From the NCBI GenBank assembly GCA_965261915.1, contig CBDHDW010000013.1, forward strand, positions 2,976,001-3,040,000: a stretch of 64,000 nt of DNA, in the 5' to 3' direction. Positions within the stretch are counted from its first letter, which is position 1. The number at the start of each line of letters is the position of its first letter. A program made the translations under genes and the position numbers. The notes under the pieces were generated by a model. The model was given only the letters and a program-made list of their open reading frames with translations, was not told where the DNA came from and searched no databases. Origin of the DNA: JAIBDK01 sp965261915. Its GTDB lineage: Bacteria > Pseudomonadota > Gammaproteobacteria > Arenicellales > Poriferihabitantaceae. This document shows positions 1 to 9,018 of the stretch, piece by piece.

Positions 1-975
1 AAAAGGCCGACCCATGAATACAAAATTGGCACCGAGGGCGAGCGCTTTAATAACAGATTCGCCATTTCGAACACCGCCATCAAACAGAATTGGCAAATCA
101 TCACTGACAGATTGGCGAATTGCGGGTAAACAATCGATCACTGCGGGGGCGCTATCGAGTTGTCTGCCACCATGATTCGATAGATAAATGCCGTTGGCAC
201 CGGCCGATTCAACCTGTTTGGCATCGATAGTGTTCAGCACGCCTTTAACAACGAGATTGCCCTGCCAGTGATTTCGTAACCGCTCAAGAAATCCCCAGTC
301 AACCTTGCCTCTGCTTTCATTGCGAACGAACTGCTTACTGCTTTGCGTGTTATTGGCAATTTTCGGAACCCCGTTGAGCAATGTTGTAATCGACCATCTC
401 GGATGGCTGGCAAAATCAATGAATTGTTTCGGGCCGATTTTCATTGGCGCTTGAAAACCGTCGCGTTTTTCTCGCGGCCTTGGTGCAACCATGGGGACAT
501 CGACGGTGAGTATCAACGTTTCGTAGCCGGCAACTGCGGCCCGATCAACCATTTCGAAGGCAACTTCCTCGGATTGCCCGACATACAGTTGAAACCAGGC
601 GTTTTTACCCGCGCGTTTAAAAGTTTGTTCAATCGTACTTGACGCCATAGTTGATAGCGCTATGGGTATATTGTGTTTGACAGCCGCCTCGGCAAGCATC
701 GCGTCTGCGTTCGGCCAGGTCAAATTACACATCCCCATGGGCGCAATTCCAAATGGGTAATTCCATTGATCCCCAAAAAGGTTCTTTTTCAAACTTCGGC
801 CTTCGGTATTTTTCAATACACGCGGAACTAATCGAATTCTTTCTAATTGCGATTGATTGAGCTGACAGGCAAGCTCTGTCCCAGCGGCACCATCGATATA
901 GTCAAATAGCATTTTCGGCATTCGACGCCGGGCGGCCTTGCGGGCATCATCTACGGTGATGATTTTGGAGTACAT
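1..975 (-). CDS. FMN-dependent alpha-hydroxy-acid dehydrogenase (LldD/glycolate oxidase family), C-terminus cut by window
   Basis: The frame is open from ATG at 975 (MYSKIITVDDARKAARRR) to the window edge, 325 codons, ending in ANFVFMGRPF. That ending is the phosphate-binding end of the FMN barrel in this family. The active-site segment LSNHGGRQLD, with the catalytic His near residue 268, and the flavin-site GIAPMGM are visible. The family oxidises L-2-hydroxy acids such as lactate, glycolate or mandelate to 2-oxo acids. The substrate cannot be told from sequence. Only some 50 C-terminal residues are expected to be missing. It is divergent from the GST and aldolase genes to its right. Confidence 0.9.
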   Translation of the reverse strand, partial: MYSKIITVDDARKAARRRMPKMLFDYIDGAAGTELACQLNQSQLERIRLVPRVLKNTEGRSLKKNLFGDQWNYPFGIAPMGMCNLTWPNADAMLAEAAVKHNIPIALSTMASSTIEQTFKRAGKNAWFQLYVGQSEEVAFEMVDRAAVAGYETLILTVDVPMVAPRPREKRDGFQAPMKIGPKQFIDFASHPRWSITTLLNGVPKIANNTQSSKQFVRNESRGKVDWGFLERLRNHWQGNLVVKGVLNTIDAKQVESAGANGIYLSNHGGRQLDSAPAVIDCLPAIRQSVSDDLPILFDGGVRNGESVIKALALGANFVFMGRPF

Positions 976-1072
976 ATGAGCGGATTATTTGAGCAATTGC
1001 GAATAACAGTGAAGCTAAAGTGTATCAGGTCTCATTCAAAATGAAGCAATCGAATAATTGACCCTGATTTGA

Positions 1073-1411
1073 TTTCTGAACTGCATATCGCCTTCGATGA
1101 TTTGTTCTGTGGGAAGTTTGAAACCGGAGTTCCCCCTGATTTTAATTCGAGATCCGGCAAAGGTGGCAACCTCGATGTACAAACACTGGCCTGATTTTTT
1201 GCTCAAAGAAATTGCGCTTGTTGAACAGCGTGAACTGTTGGATATTGTCGCAGATAAGCCGGGAGCACCGCCGCCGTTGATTGATAGTGATGATTTACTG
1301 GAAAATCCATCAAACGGTGCTGCCTCACTACGAATATATGCACCAGTATCGGTTAACCTGTATATTGAAGCATATGAGTGGTGGTTAACCAATAAACCAG
1401 AAAGAGACTGA
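1073..1411 (+). pseudogene. Sulfotransferase-like P-loop protein, truncated remnant
   Basis: The frame is open from a TGA at 1070-1072 to the stop at 1411. The internal ATG at 1097 falls in mid-domain. The stretch FPLILIRDPAKVATSMYKHWPDF, followed by a segment reading P-x-L-I-D-S-D-D-L-L, resembles the middle of bacterial sulfotransferase-like proteins (IRDP motif, then a D-A/S-D-D-L-L segment). The C-terminal NLYIEAYEWWL resembles the family's last helix. The N-terminal P-loop half and part of the middle are absent, so this is most likely a decayed gene. It ends 16 bp before the GST start. Family assignment is from motif memory only. Confidence 0.4.
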
Positions 1412-1427
1412 TTGGAGAAAAAAACAA

Positions 1428-2072
1428 ATGAGCTATTCGCTTTATTATGCTGACCGTAGCGCTTCAATGGGCGTAAAAGTCATTCTTGATGAAATTGGTG
1501 CAGGCTATAAACTATGTGATGCGACGATTGATATGAGCGTATCGCGCACTGACGAATTTCTCGCACTAAATCCCAATGGCTGGATACCCGTATTGAAGTG
1601 GGATGAAGGGTCGATATATGAATGCGGTGCGATTACAATATTTTTGTGTGATCGTCATTCAGAAGCGAAACTGGCACCAATTGCAGCATCTACGAAACGC
1701 GGCCTGTTTTTACAGTGGTTATTTTATTTTTCAGGCTGCATTCAGAATGCGTATCAAATGACGTATTATCCTGATCGGTTTTGTCAGTCGGAAACAGATT
1801 TTGCGAGCGTGAACAGTCGATCCCGTACACGACTTTGTGAAGTCTGGAAGGTGGTTGATGATGCAATTGGCAACAATGACTGGATATTAGGCAATCACTT
1901 TAGTGCCGCGGATATTTATATGTTCATGCTGACAACCTGGTTGTCAAAAGAACGCGGCCATTTTGATATTCGTGAAATGAGTAATGTCAGTAGAGTTTGT
2001 GAAAAGGTAATGCAGCGTCCGGCCACGAAACTCACTTACGAAGATTATATATCCAGCTACGGTGCAAGCTAA
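1428..2072 (+). CDS. Glutathione S-transferase family protein
   Basis: The protein has 214 residues, the usual GST length. Residues 1-75 fit the thioredoxin-like domain, with the LNPNGWIPVL segment carrying the cis-proline at residue 54. Next comes ECGAIT, where most GSTs have ES-x-AI. Residues 90-205 fit the all-helical domain with the N-capping segment FSAADIYMFML. A GGAGA-type ribosome site (attggagaaa) lies about 10 bp before the ATG. GSTs conjugate or reduce with glutathione in the cytosol. The class and substrate are not evident. Confidence 0.85.
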   Translation: MSYSLYYADRSASMGVKVILDEIGAGYKLCDATIDMSVSRTDEFLALNPNGWIPVLKWDEGSIYECGAITIFLCDRHSEAKLAPIAASTKRGLFLQWLFYFSGCIQNAYQMTYYPDRFCQSETDFASVNSRSRTRLCEVWKVVDDAIGNNDWILGNHFSAADIYMFMLTTWLSKERGHFDIREMSNVSRVCEKVMQRPATKLTYEDYISSYGAS

Positions 2073-2126
2073 AGCCGTCGTATCTGGAGCTTTGGAAACT
2101 TAACGATTAGTCGATTTGATAAAGTG

Positions 2127-3146
2127 ATGGAAATTATAGATTTACGCAGCGATACGGTTACACAGCCTTGCGAAGCGATGAAACGGGTAATGTTTGACGC
2201 CCCCACTGGTGACGATGTTTATAGAGAGGATCCGACTGTTATAAAGCTTCAGGAAACCTTGTCAGCGATGACCGGTCACGAAGCAGGGTTGTTTTTTCCG
2301 TCAGGTGTACAAAGCAATTTAGTGGCCTTGTTAAGCCATTGTCAGCGAGGCGATGAGTACATTGTTGCGCAACATGCACACACCTATAAATTTGAAGGCG
2401 GTGGTGCGGCGGCACTGGGTGGGATTCAGCCTCAACCCATTGAACGCGAACGTGATGGCACGTTAGATCTTGTTAAAGTTAAGCGCACCATAAAGACGGA
2501 TGATATTCATTTCGCGAAAACCAAATTGCTGGCGTTGGAGAATACGACGACTAGTGCTGGTGCGGTTTCTGCGGACTATATGATCGCAGCGGCGGAATTG
2601 TGTGCAAAGCATGGAATACAAATGCACCTCGATGGTGCTCGCGTGTTCAATGCCGCAGCCGAATTTGATATTGATGTGAAACAATTAACCGCAATGTTTG
2701 ATACGGTTTCGATTTGTCTGTCAAAAGGGCTTGGTGCTCCGGTGGGGTCAGTACTGTGCGGCTCAACGGATTTCATTGAGAAGGCAATACGCTGGAGAAA
2801 AACCGTAGGCGGCGGAATGCGTCAGTCAGGGATTGTTGCTGCAGCAGGGTTATTTGCGATCAACAACAACGTTTCCAGATTGAAACAGGATCATGATCTT
2901 GCTAAATATTTGGCGGCTAAATTAAAGCAGTTTGAAGATATCGAGATCATGTACGGTGGTGCGCAAACCAATATGGTGTTTTTTGGATTGAAAAGTGAAC
3001 GATACGACGAACTGCTTGATTTTGGAAAAAACCATGGCGTGTTATTTGGTGGTCGCCAGCCGATCCGTATGGTAGCGCACAAAGATGTTGGTGAGTCTGA
3101 TATCGATCTTGCGATTGATCGTCTGAATGTATTCTTCAATCGATAG
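2127..3146 (+). CDS. ltaE: Low-specificity L-threonine aldolase
   Basis: This PLP enzyme of fold type I cleaves L-threonine and allo-threonine to glycine and acetaldehyde. The N-terminal IDLRSDTVTQP and the segment TGDDVYREDP are hallmarks of the family. SICLSKGLGAPVGS carries the PLP lysine at residue 200, and HLDGARVFNAA supplies the cofactor aspartate and arginine. There are 339 residues, the normal length. An in-frame GTG lies one codon upstream, but the ATG at 2127 matches the family start. It follows the GST gene by 54 bp in the same direction and may be co-transcribed. Confidence 0.93.
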   Translation: MEIIDLRSDTVTQPCEAMKRVMFDAPTGDDVYREDPTVIKLQETLSAMTGHEAGLFFPSGVQSNLVALLSHCQRGDEYIVAQHAHTYKFEGGGAAALGGIQPQPIERERDGTLDLVKVKRTIKTDDIHFAKTKLLALENTTTSAGAVSADYMIAAAELCAKHGIQMHLDGARVFNAAAEFDIDVKQLTAMFDTVSICLSKGLGAPVGSVLCGSTDFIEKAIRWRKTVGGGMRQSGIVAAAGLFAINNNVSRLKQDHDLAKYLAAKLKQFEDIEIMYGGAQTNMVFFGLKSERYDELLDFGKNHGVLFGGRQPIRMVAHKDVGESDIDLAIDRLNVFFNR

Positions 3147-3170
3147 CGCTTAAGGATTGGGCTTGAAGCC

Positions 3171-3785
3171 TTGAATCTGGAGAATTTAAAAACGGCCGAA
3201 GCCAACTTTCTGCTTCGATTTCCGGAAGGATTCGCCAGTCAGGAAATGCAGGAGATTGGCAAGAAACACAGATTCTCAAAAATGGTCGACCTATCGCATG
3301 AGTTATTTACGCAAAGTAATTTCTCCAGGCCGCAAACGATTACCGATAATCTGACGAAGATAGTGAGTGCTGCATCAATGGTTTCGATGTTTGAAAAGCC
3401 GAAATTTCGGAGCTTTACAAACGCACTGGACAATCTGGAGAAGGACATGCTTTGCCATGGATTGGAGCAGCGCCTATATGGAGATGAGCAACAAGGTTTT
3501 GAAATTATGCTGGATTTGCTAAAAACCCGAAAAATTGCGAAATGGACGCTAATGACGATAGCGCCGGTTTACTTTAATTCGGGTTACGAGGTGTTCGTTA
3601 AGCCGACCACAGCAAAAGGCATTATTAAGATGCTGGAGTTGAGTGATTTAACGTATCACCCAACCCCAACATGGGAGTTCTACGTTCGATTTCGTGAATA
3701 TATTAACGAACTCAAACAAAAAGTTGATCCAGGCCTTTCTCCCAATAATGCTGCGTTCACCGGGTTTTTAATGATGAGTATGTGA
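3171..3785 (+). CDS. Conserved-looking hypothetical protein
   Basis: The protein has 204 residues, read from a TTG start 24 bp after the aldolase stop; no ATG fits the N-terminus better. It is mostly alpha-helical, with segments such as LRFPEGFASQEMQEIGKKH and a C-terminal YVRFREYINELKQKVDPG, and has no signal peptide or membrane segment. The spacing suggests one transcript with ltaE. I do not recognise a functional domain. A clean frame with sensible composition supports a real gene. Confidence 0.65.
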   Translation: MNLENLKTAEANFLLRFPEGFASQEMQEIGKKHRFSKMVDLSHELFTQSNFSRPQTITDNLTKIVSAASMVSMFEKPKFRSFTNALDNLEKDMLCHGLEQRLYGDEQQGFEIMLDLLKTRKIAKWTLMTIAPVYFNSGYEVFVKPTTAKGIIKMLELSDLTYHPTPTWEFYVRFREYINELKQKVDPGLSPNNAAFTGFLMMSM

Positions 3786-4329
3786 ACAACCACTTAAAGT
3801 TGAATTTAAGGGCCAGTAGTTGGATTATCACAATGGCCTCGAACTACGCGCTATTATGAAAATAATCAATAGCGTTAACCCTTAGCATTCATCGTAAAAC
3901 GGACTTGGTGTTGAACAACTTCCTGGTGGCACATTGAATGGGATATCAAAAACACTACATTCACCGTGATCGAAGTGGATTGTTCCTGATACGCCGTTAC
4001 TGATTGAACTGATATGTGACGATGTTTGGCAAAGTATAATGAAGTATATCTTTTTTTCTTATAATGTCTTATAAACGGATAGAGTTAGCTATGGTTTCTA
4101 TAGCCAGCCACTCTGCAATCAGGCTACCACCAAAAAACTAATCAGCTACCTGATGAAACTATCTTTATGCTGGCATCATCAGCATACACCAAGAGTTTTG
4201 GTAAAACTGCATCCGATCAGCCTATAGCAATTTTAGCTATTGGCTATATTGACGCCTTTTAGTTTGCTGTTTCTGATGCTATTCTGCACCACAATCCATT
4301 AGTACAATAGATACACAATAGATAAAATT
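3786..4329. other. Gene-poor interval with possible minus-strand gene remnant
   Basis: No intact gene is seen in 544 bp. On the minus strand, about 3882-4010 reads as the tail of a cysteine-containing protein (NGVSGTIHFDHGEC, then VPPGSCSTPSPFYDEC and a stop at 3882) without any start codon. It could be the end of a decayed secreted protein. The remainder is AT-rich and presumably holds the promoter of the gene at 4330. Confidence 0.3.
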
Positions 4330-5565
4330 ATGCTCACTCAAGCCTTAAAAAACAATGCTATTCAAGCTGGCATGGATGTCGGCCGTCTAAATCGAATCCA
4401 TCAGCATTTACAACAAAATTACATTGATAAAAAGCGCCTACCCGGTAGCCAGATTTTAGTCTACCGTCGCGGTGAGACCGTTTGGCATGAATCATTAGGG
4501 CTGATGGATATTGAGCGTAATAAAGCGCTACAAGAAGATACACTTTTTCGTATCTATTCAATGACTAAACCTATCACCTCAGTGGCGTTGATGTCACTAT
4601 ACGAAAAAGGGCAATTTCAACTAACCGATCCGGTGAGCCGTTATATCCCTCAGTGGCGAGATTTACGGGTTTATCAAGCTGGTTTATGGCCGAATTTCCA
4701 AACTACGTCTTGTGCCCGAGAAATGACCATAAAAGACTTAATGACCCACATGTCCGGTTTGACCTATGGTTTTATGCAGGCAACCAATGTCGATAAAGCG
4801 TATCGCTATTTGAAGATTGGCGAGCGCCATGATCAGGAAACATTGCAAACTTTTGTTGAACAGTTAGCAAAAGTGCCACTGGAGTTTTCTCCGGGCACTG
4901 CTTGGAATTATTCGGTAGCAACCGATGTACTAGGCTATCTTTGTGAAGTGATTTCTGGCCAGCCCTTTGACCAGTTCTTGCAACAGCAAGTGTTGAGTCC
5001 TTTAGCTATGACAGATACTTCTTTTGTTGTGCCGGCTGATAAAGTGGCGCGCTTTGCTGCCTGCTATCAGCGCGACGCCAACAAACAGCTTAAGGTGTTT
5101 GATGACCCTGCCAACAGCGAGTTTATTCGTCCTAAAAGTTTCTTTTCAGGTGGTGGTGGGCTAGTGTCAACCACTGCTGATTACCTTAAGTTTTGTCGTA
5201 TGCTGCTCGGCGGCGGGGCGGTGGATGGGGTGCGCATTATTGGGCCGCGCACGCTGGCGGCCATGACAGCCAACCGTTTGCCTGACAATGATGATCTGAC
5301 ACAGTGGGCGCGGGGCGCTTTTAGTGAAGCTGATTACGAAGGCACTGGTTTTGGGCTTGGCTTTTCAATGAATCTTGGGCCGCCACGTTCATCTGGCATC
5401 AGCAGTGTTGGTGAATTTGCCTGGGGTGGGGCGGCCAGCACCGCTTTTTGGGTTGACCCGCAAGAAGACCTCATTGTGATCTTTATGACTCAATTTGTGC
5501 CTTCAAACACCTTCAATATTCGCAATCAACTGAAGTCGTTGGTGTACTCGGCTATCGTTGATTGA
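4330..5565 (+). CDS. Beta-lactamase-fold serine hydrolase (class C / esterase EstB-like)
   Basis: The protein has 411 residues of the penicillin-binding transpeptidase-like fold (Beta-lactamase, PF00144). The catalytic S77-M-T-K80 lies in IYSMTKPITS. Y194 in WNYSVATD corresponds to the Tyr of the YxN motif, though the Asn is replaced. FAWGGAAST near residue 370 corresponds to the KTG/HxG strand. There is no signal peptide, so a cytoplasmic esterase or peptidase is more likely than a true beta-lactamase. It stands alone between two gene-poor stretches. Confidence 0.85.
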   Translation: MLTQALKNNAIQAGMDVGRLNRIHQHLQQNYIDKKRLPGSQILVYRRGETVWHESLGLMDIERNKALQEDTLFRIYSMTKPITSVALMSLYEKGQFQLTDPVSRYIPQWRDLRVYQAGLWPNFQTTSCAREMTIKDLMTHMSGLTYGFMQATNVDKAYRYLKIGERHDQETLQTFVEQLAKVPLEFSPGTAWNYSVATDVLGYLCEVISGQPFDQFLQQQVLSPLAMTDTSFVVPADKVARFAACYQRDANKQLKVFDDPANSEFIRPKSFFSGGGGLVSTTADYLKFCRMLLGGGAVDGVRIIGPRTLAAMTANRLPDNDDLTQWARGAFSEADYEGTGFGLGFSMNLGPPRSSGISSVGEFAWGGAASTAFWVDPQEDLIVIFMTQFVPSNTFNIRNQLKSLVYSAIVD

Positions 5566-5641
5566 TGGCACATTTCCCATTGCTGTAATCTTATTATAAG
5601 ACCTTTGCATAATTCAAAAAATGATCAGAAGTAGAACTTTA

Positions 5642-5656
5642 GAGACTGTGCAAAAA
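5642..5656 (+). repeat. IS1182-type left end, solitary
   Basis: GAGACTGTGCAAAAA matches the terminal inverted repeat of the IS1182-family copies at 18818 and 20735. It faces a matching right end at 6397-6407. The two bracket a 766-bp stretch that holds the decayed FRG gene. The flanks (TTTA and CTGC) do not match, so no target duplication is visible. Confidence 0.6.
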
Positions 5657-5687
5657 CCCAACGTTCGTCATTCCTGCGATATTTGTC

Positions 5688-5762
5688 ATTCCCGCGAAAG
5701 CGGGAACTCGGTAAGACACGCAAACCCAAGCCTGCCGTCTTTCCTGCGAAAGCAGGAATCCA
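5688..5762. repeat. Two palindromic REP-like hairpins (dRS3-like)
   Basis: The first hairpin (5688-5710) reads CATTCCCGCGAAAGCGGGAA and the second (5738-5762) TTTCCTGCGAAAGCAGGAAT. Each is a 6-8 bp stem around a GAAA loop. Units of this type (ATTCC-stem-GAAA-stem-GGAAT) recur at 6360-6379, 16994-17020 and as halves at 16898, 18722, 18801 and 20719. They resemble the dRS3 and REP-like repeats known from Neisseria and other proteobacteria. Read on the minus strand they produce the false peptide WIPAFAG. Confidence 0.8.
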
Positions 5763-5808
5763 GTAAAGCACACAAACCCGCAAGGGTTTTCCAAATAGCG
5801 GGACTTCT

Positions 5809-6336
5809 AAATAACCCTTGGGGACATGAACAAATATACTGCTTTGGAAAATAACTCTGGGGTTTTTCCCGGTTGGCGATATTAGGGTGTGTTTTGTCGT
5901 GTCTATCTGGTTGTAATTTATCTCTGTACTTTCGGTTAGCTCGGATGTTTTAAATAAAATCACCCTGCCGTTCTTGTCAAAATTACCGTCACAGGCAAAG
6001 AATAAAGCGATATGTAGGTCTTTGCTAAAATCAAGCAAGGCGGTTTTACCGCCGTAGTGTTGCAATTCGGTCAGGACTTCTATATTGAGTGCGCAGCGGG
6101 GCGGATGTGTTGCCTTATCTTTTCAACAATCTCCTTTTCCACGCTGGAAACAAAAAATGCTCGTTATCAATTAAGGGGTCATTATCATTAACAGGCTTGT
6201 TATCGTCTCGCTGGCAATACTGCCGATACAATCCTGATGAGACTTTGCCGTACTCCTTGTTTTCACCACGAAAGATATACTTGCCGGTTGAGCATTCATT
6301 CAATATCTCCTGGATTTTTTCTTGTGGGGTTGTCAT
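5809..6336 (-). pseudogene. FRG-domain protein, frameshifted and repeat-interrupted
   Basis: The N-terminal part starts at ATG 6336 (MTTPQEKIQEIL) and contains YIFRGENKEYGKVSSGLYRQY, the FRG signature (PF08867). The C-terminal part contains LQHYGGKTALLDFSKD and IALFFACDG, the second FRG motif. Between them (about 6065-6150) the reading frame shifts twice: VEKEIVEKIRQH is in one frame and NIEVLTELQHY in the next. The 3' end runs into REP-like repeat sequence at about 5808. FRG proteins are uncharacterised and often sit near defence genes. This copy is inactive as it stands. Confidence 0.7.
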
Positions 6337-6359
6337 TACTTTATTGGCTATATTACTGG

Positions 6360-6407
6360 GTTCCCGCTTTCGCGGGAACGACAAATATTGGTTTTTTGCA
6401 CAGTCTC
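6360..6407. repeat. REP-like hairpin followed by IS1182-type right end
   Basis: The hairpin GTTCCCGCTTTCGCGGGAAC occupies 6360-6379. The outward-facing end TGCACAGTCTC occupies 6397-6407, the reverse complement of the left end at 5642. A degenerate second end (TTCTTGCATGGTCTG) follows at about 6450. Confidence 0.6.
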
Positions 6408-6539
6408 CTGCGCAGGAATGACGAACTTTCGCAGGAATGACAAATGTTGGATTCTTGCATGGTCTGTTGTGCGCGGAATGACGGCGGGTTTTTGTGAATC
6501 TATTTATCGGAATTAGACTACAAATTGAGTGTAAACTTA

Positions 6540-6769
6540 AGCGGTGTGTACGAGACTTGGACGGGTCGAAAAACGGCATCGCTTCAACGGTCGCAGTCGT
6601 ATTTAAATCATCACTCACCAACTCCAGTTGGGTTCCCGGAGTACAGGCACCCGGGCTTAAATGAACCAAAGCCAGGGATTTGCCCAGGCGATGAGAATAG
6701 CCCGGACTGTTCACAGTGCCAACATCTTCGCCATTCATTCGCAATAAGGGCTTTTGCCTGGATTGAAGC
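6540..6769 (-). pseudogene. C-terminal remnant of a GcvT/dimethylglycine-dehydrogenase-type folate protein
   Basis: On the minus strand the frame reads QKPLLRMNGEDVGTVNSPGY, then SHRLGKSLALVHL, and ends PFFDPSKSRTHRL. This is the C-terminal beta-barrel of aminomethyltransferase-like proteins (GcvT_C, PF08669), in which V-G-x-V-x-S-x-x-Y-S/G-H and GKS-x-A-L recur. Nothing of the larger N-terminal folate domain is present. The frame runs into repeats downstream. It lies directly after thiX, so it may be the end of a gene once fused to or following the thi operon. Confidence 0.5.
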
Positions 6770-7564
6770 TCAGAATGTTCCGGACTGTCCAGCCCATTGT
6801 TCAATAGCGTGACAGCCTCGATTAATCACCGCACGCAACAGGATTGTAAAACCGCATAACGTGATTAGTGCTGCAAACATCAAGTCTATTTTCACTCTGC
6901 CGTTCGCTAGCAGCATCAGATATCCCAACCCTTGTGATGCACCGACCCATTCACCGATAACGGCACCAATTGGGGCATAAACTGCGGCCAGGCGTATTCC
7001 AGAAGCCAGCGCCGGCAGCGCCGCAGGGACGCGGACGCGAATCAGCGTGTTGAGTGGCGTTGCCCGCATGGTCTGTGTTAAATCCAGGTAAGCGGATGGT
7101 GTCGCCCTCAATCCATCGAGAAATGTTGAGGTAACGGGAAAATATATGATCAACAGGGTCATGGCGATTTTTGAGCTCAAACCATAACCCAACCAAAGGG
7201 TTAACAATGGCGCTAACGCAAACACTGGAATGGTTTGGCTTAACACCAAAACTGGCATCAACAAACGCTGCGCTGTTTTTGACATCATGATATGCAGCGC
7301 CGTAACGATTCCAAGCGACGTACCAAGACATAAACCAACTAATACTTCTAGTGCGGTTATCCATGCGTGCTCACCGATAAGCGCATAGTTATCGACAAAC
7401 GAGTTAAATACACGCAGTGGTCCCGGTAGAATATAGGGCGGCACACCAGTAAACCAAACGATGAACTGCCAGACGACGATGATCAGGCTAACTGAAATCA
7501 GCAAATTCATAAAACCTAAATCGCCAGACTGAATAGACTCAATCCTGTTCGGGTTTTTACTCAT
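6770..7564 (-). CDS. thiX: ABC transporter permease for thiamine precursor (ThiX-like)
   Basis: The protein has about 264 residues from ATG 7564, whose ATGA overlaps the thiZ stop; an upstream start at 7609 is less likely. Several hydrophobic segments indicate about six membrane helices. The cytoplasmic EAA loop RATPLNTLIRVRVPAALPAL, which contacts the ATPase, is clear. It belongs to the BPD_transp_1 (SsuC/TauC-like) family. Its position after thiY-tenA-thiZ behind a TPP riboswitch points to uptake of a thiamine pyrimidine precursor such as formylaminopyrimidine. It is the last intact gene of the operon. Confidence 0.85.
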   Translation of the reverse strand: MSKNPNRIESIQSGDLGFMNLLISVSLIIVVWQFIVWFTGVPPYILPGPLRVFNSFVDNYALIGEHAWITALEVLVGLCLGTSLGIVTALHIMMSKTAQRLLMPVLVLSQTIPVFALAPLLTLWLGYGLSSKIAMTLLIIYFPVTSTFLDGLRATPSAYLDLTQTMRATPLNTLIRVRVPAALPALASGIRLAAVYAPIGAVIGEWVGASQGLGYLMLLANGRVKIDLMFAALITLCGFTILLRAVINRGCHAIEQWAGQSGTF

Positions 7565-8322
7565 TGATTCATCATCCGTAACAACTGAGTCTGTGCGTCG
7601 ATGACACAATCCAGAGCAGAAGATCTAACGGGAGGCTCGTCATTTAAGTCTTTAGTCATCTCAAAAACCTGCAGCCCCTGATCTTTCAAAAGATAAACAT
7701 GGCTGCCCAGTAGAATGGCTTCAGAAATATCATGCGTGACCAACAAAACCGTTTTACCCCGCAGAACACGGAAAGCCAGTTTCTGCATTTCTGATCGTGT
7801 TTTCGAATCCAGAGCTGAGAATGGTTCATCCAGTAATACAATCGGGGTATCTTCCATCAGCGTTCGCGCCAACGCGGCTCGCTGACGCATCCCGCCTGAC
7901 AGCTGACTCGGCCTCTTGTTTGTATGCTCGCTTAATCCAATCCGTTCGATTAGTCGGGTGACCTGATTTTCATCTATCGGTCTATTTCTTAGTCGATGAC
8001 CCAACGAAACATTTTGCCGTACCGACAACCAGGGAAACAACAAATCCGATTGCGCCATAAAAGAAACGCGTTCACTGAACTCTGAACCAATTGCAGAACC
8101 CATCTCTCCGTCAAACTGGCCGTCAGTATTTAATCCTGCAATGAGTCGAAGCAAAGTCGATTTACCGGACCCTGAGCTCCCCAGTAAACAGGTCCACACA
8201 CCCTTCGGTATGTTGAATTCGATATCAGCAAAAAGAATTTCTGAGTCATACCGAAAACTGCCGTTAACCTGAGCCGTAAACTCTGGAGTAAGCGCGGTTT
8301 GCAAGTTAGCTTTCTCGACCAA
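7561..8322 (-). CDS. thiZ: ABC transporter ATP-binding protein for thiamine precursor (ThiZ-like)
   Basis: The protein has 253 residues. Walker A GSSGSGKST lies at residues 48-56, the Q-loop in SFMAQSDLLFPWLS, the signature LSGGMRQR near residue 142, Walker B IVLLDEPFSALD, and the switch His in LLVTHDISEA. It is of the nitrate/sulfonate/taurine class (SsuB/TauB). It energises uptake with the ThiX permease and ThiY binding protein. Its start overlaps the tenA stop by 17 nt and its stop overlaps thiX by 4 nt, implying translational coupling. Confidence 0.88.
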   Translation of the reverse strand: MVEKANLQTALTPEFTAQVNGSFRYDSEILFADIEFNIPKGVWTCLLGSSGSGKSTLLRLIAGLNTDGQFDGEMGSAIGSEFSERVSFMAQSDLLFPWLSVRQNVSLGHRLRNRPIDENQVTRLIERIGLSEHTNKRPSQLSGGMRQRAALARTLMEDTPIVLLDEPFSALDSKTRSEMQKLAFRVLRGKTVLLVTHDISEAILLGSHVYLLKDQGLQVFEMTKDLNDEPPVRSSALDCVIDAQTQLLRMMNQ

Positions 8323-9010
8323 GTCGAAGTCCCATAGACCAGAAGTTCACCTCCAGCCTGGTTGCCATATCAAATCGCTTGCTTAACCCTTTCCAGCGAG
8401 GGTGTTGATCTGATTGTTCTCCCAGTTTTTGTGCCGCCACTTGATCAATATATCTGGCAATCTCGTAGCAAAGGTCTTGATAGTCATCAGCATGATAAGT
8501 GTCTATCCATTCGCGGTACAACGCAGAGGTATCGGTTTGAGCTTTCAAATTCAGACCAATATGGCCGTAACCAAATACACACGGCGCGAGTGCTGTGAGC
8601 AAATCCAGCAAGTCGCCTGACAACGCTGTATCCATCACATACCGAGTGTATGCAATATTTTCCTGGGCCTCTTCTGCGTCAAATAAATCTGATTCACTGA
8701 TACCTTCTCGTTTGCAAATTCCAACATGCAATTGAATCTCTTCGTTGAGCAAGGCGTTCACGGTTGCCGCGGCAATCCGCATTTGATCAGCTGATTCTGA
8801 TTTCACCACCGCCATAGACCAGGCGCGCGAGTAATGCATTAAAAAAATATAATCTTGTATGAGATAGGCCATAAAAGCTTCGCGCGGTAAACTGCCATCT
8901 TCCAGACCCGTAACAAACTCGTGGTTAACGTACTCGCTCCAGCTTTGCCTGTTTTCAGCTAGCCAGCCCTCAAGCAGCACCGAGCCGTAATTTTCACTGG
9001 TCAAATTCAT
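8306..9010 (-). CDS. tenA: Thiaminase II / aminopyrimidine aminohydrolase
   Basis: TenA hydrolyses aminomethylpyrimidine (from degraded thiamine) to HMP for salvage. The protein has 234 residues. The catalytic Cys144 lies in LAPCVFGYGHIG, the usual APC-x-x-x-Y-x-x-I-G motif. The pyrimidine-site pieces FMAYLIQDYIFL and LLNEEIQLHVG are present. It sits between thiY and thiZ, matching the arrangement in which imported formylaminopyrimidine is deformylated and then hydrolysed by TenA. Confidence 0.93.
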   Translation of the reverse strand: MNLTSENYGSVLLEGWLAENRQSWSEYVNHEFVTGLEDGSLPREAFMAYLIQDYIFLMHYSRAWSMAVVKSESADQMRIAAATVNALLNEEIQLHVGICKREGISESDLFDAEEAQENIAYTRYVMDTALSGDLLDLLTALAPCVFGYGHIGLNLKAQTDTSALYREWIDTYHADDYQDLCYEIARYIDQVAAQKLGEQSDQHPRWKGLSKRFDMATRLEVNFWSMGLRLGRES

Positions 9011-9018
9011 CGTCTGGC

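Noticed and set aside
4330..5565. True beta-lactamase resistance gene
   Set aside because: No signal peptide, the YxN asparagine is replaced and the KTG-equivalent strand reads WGG; it fits the esterase/peptidase branch better.
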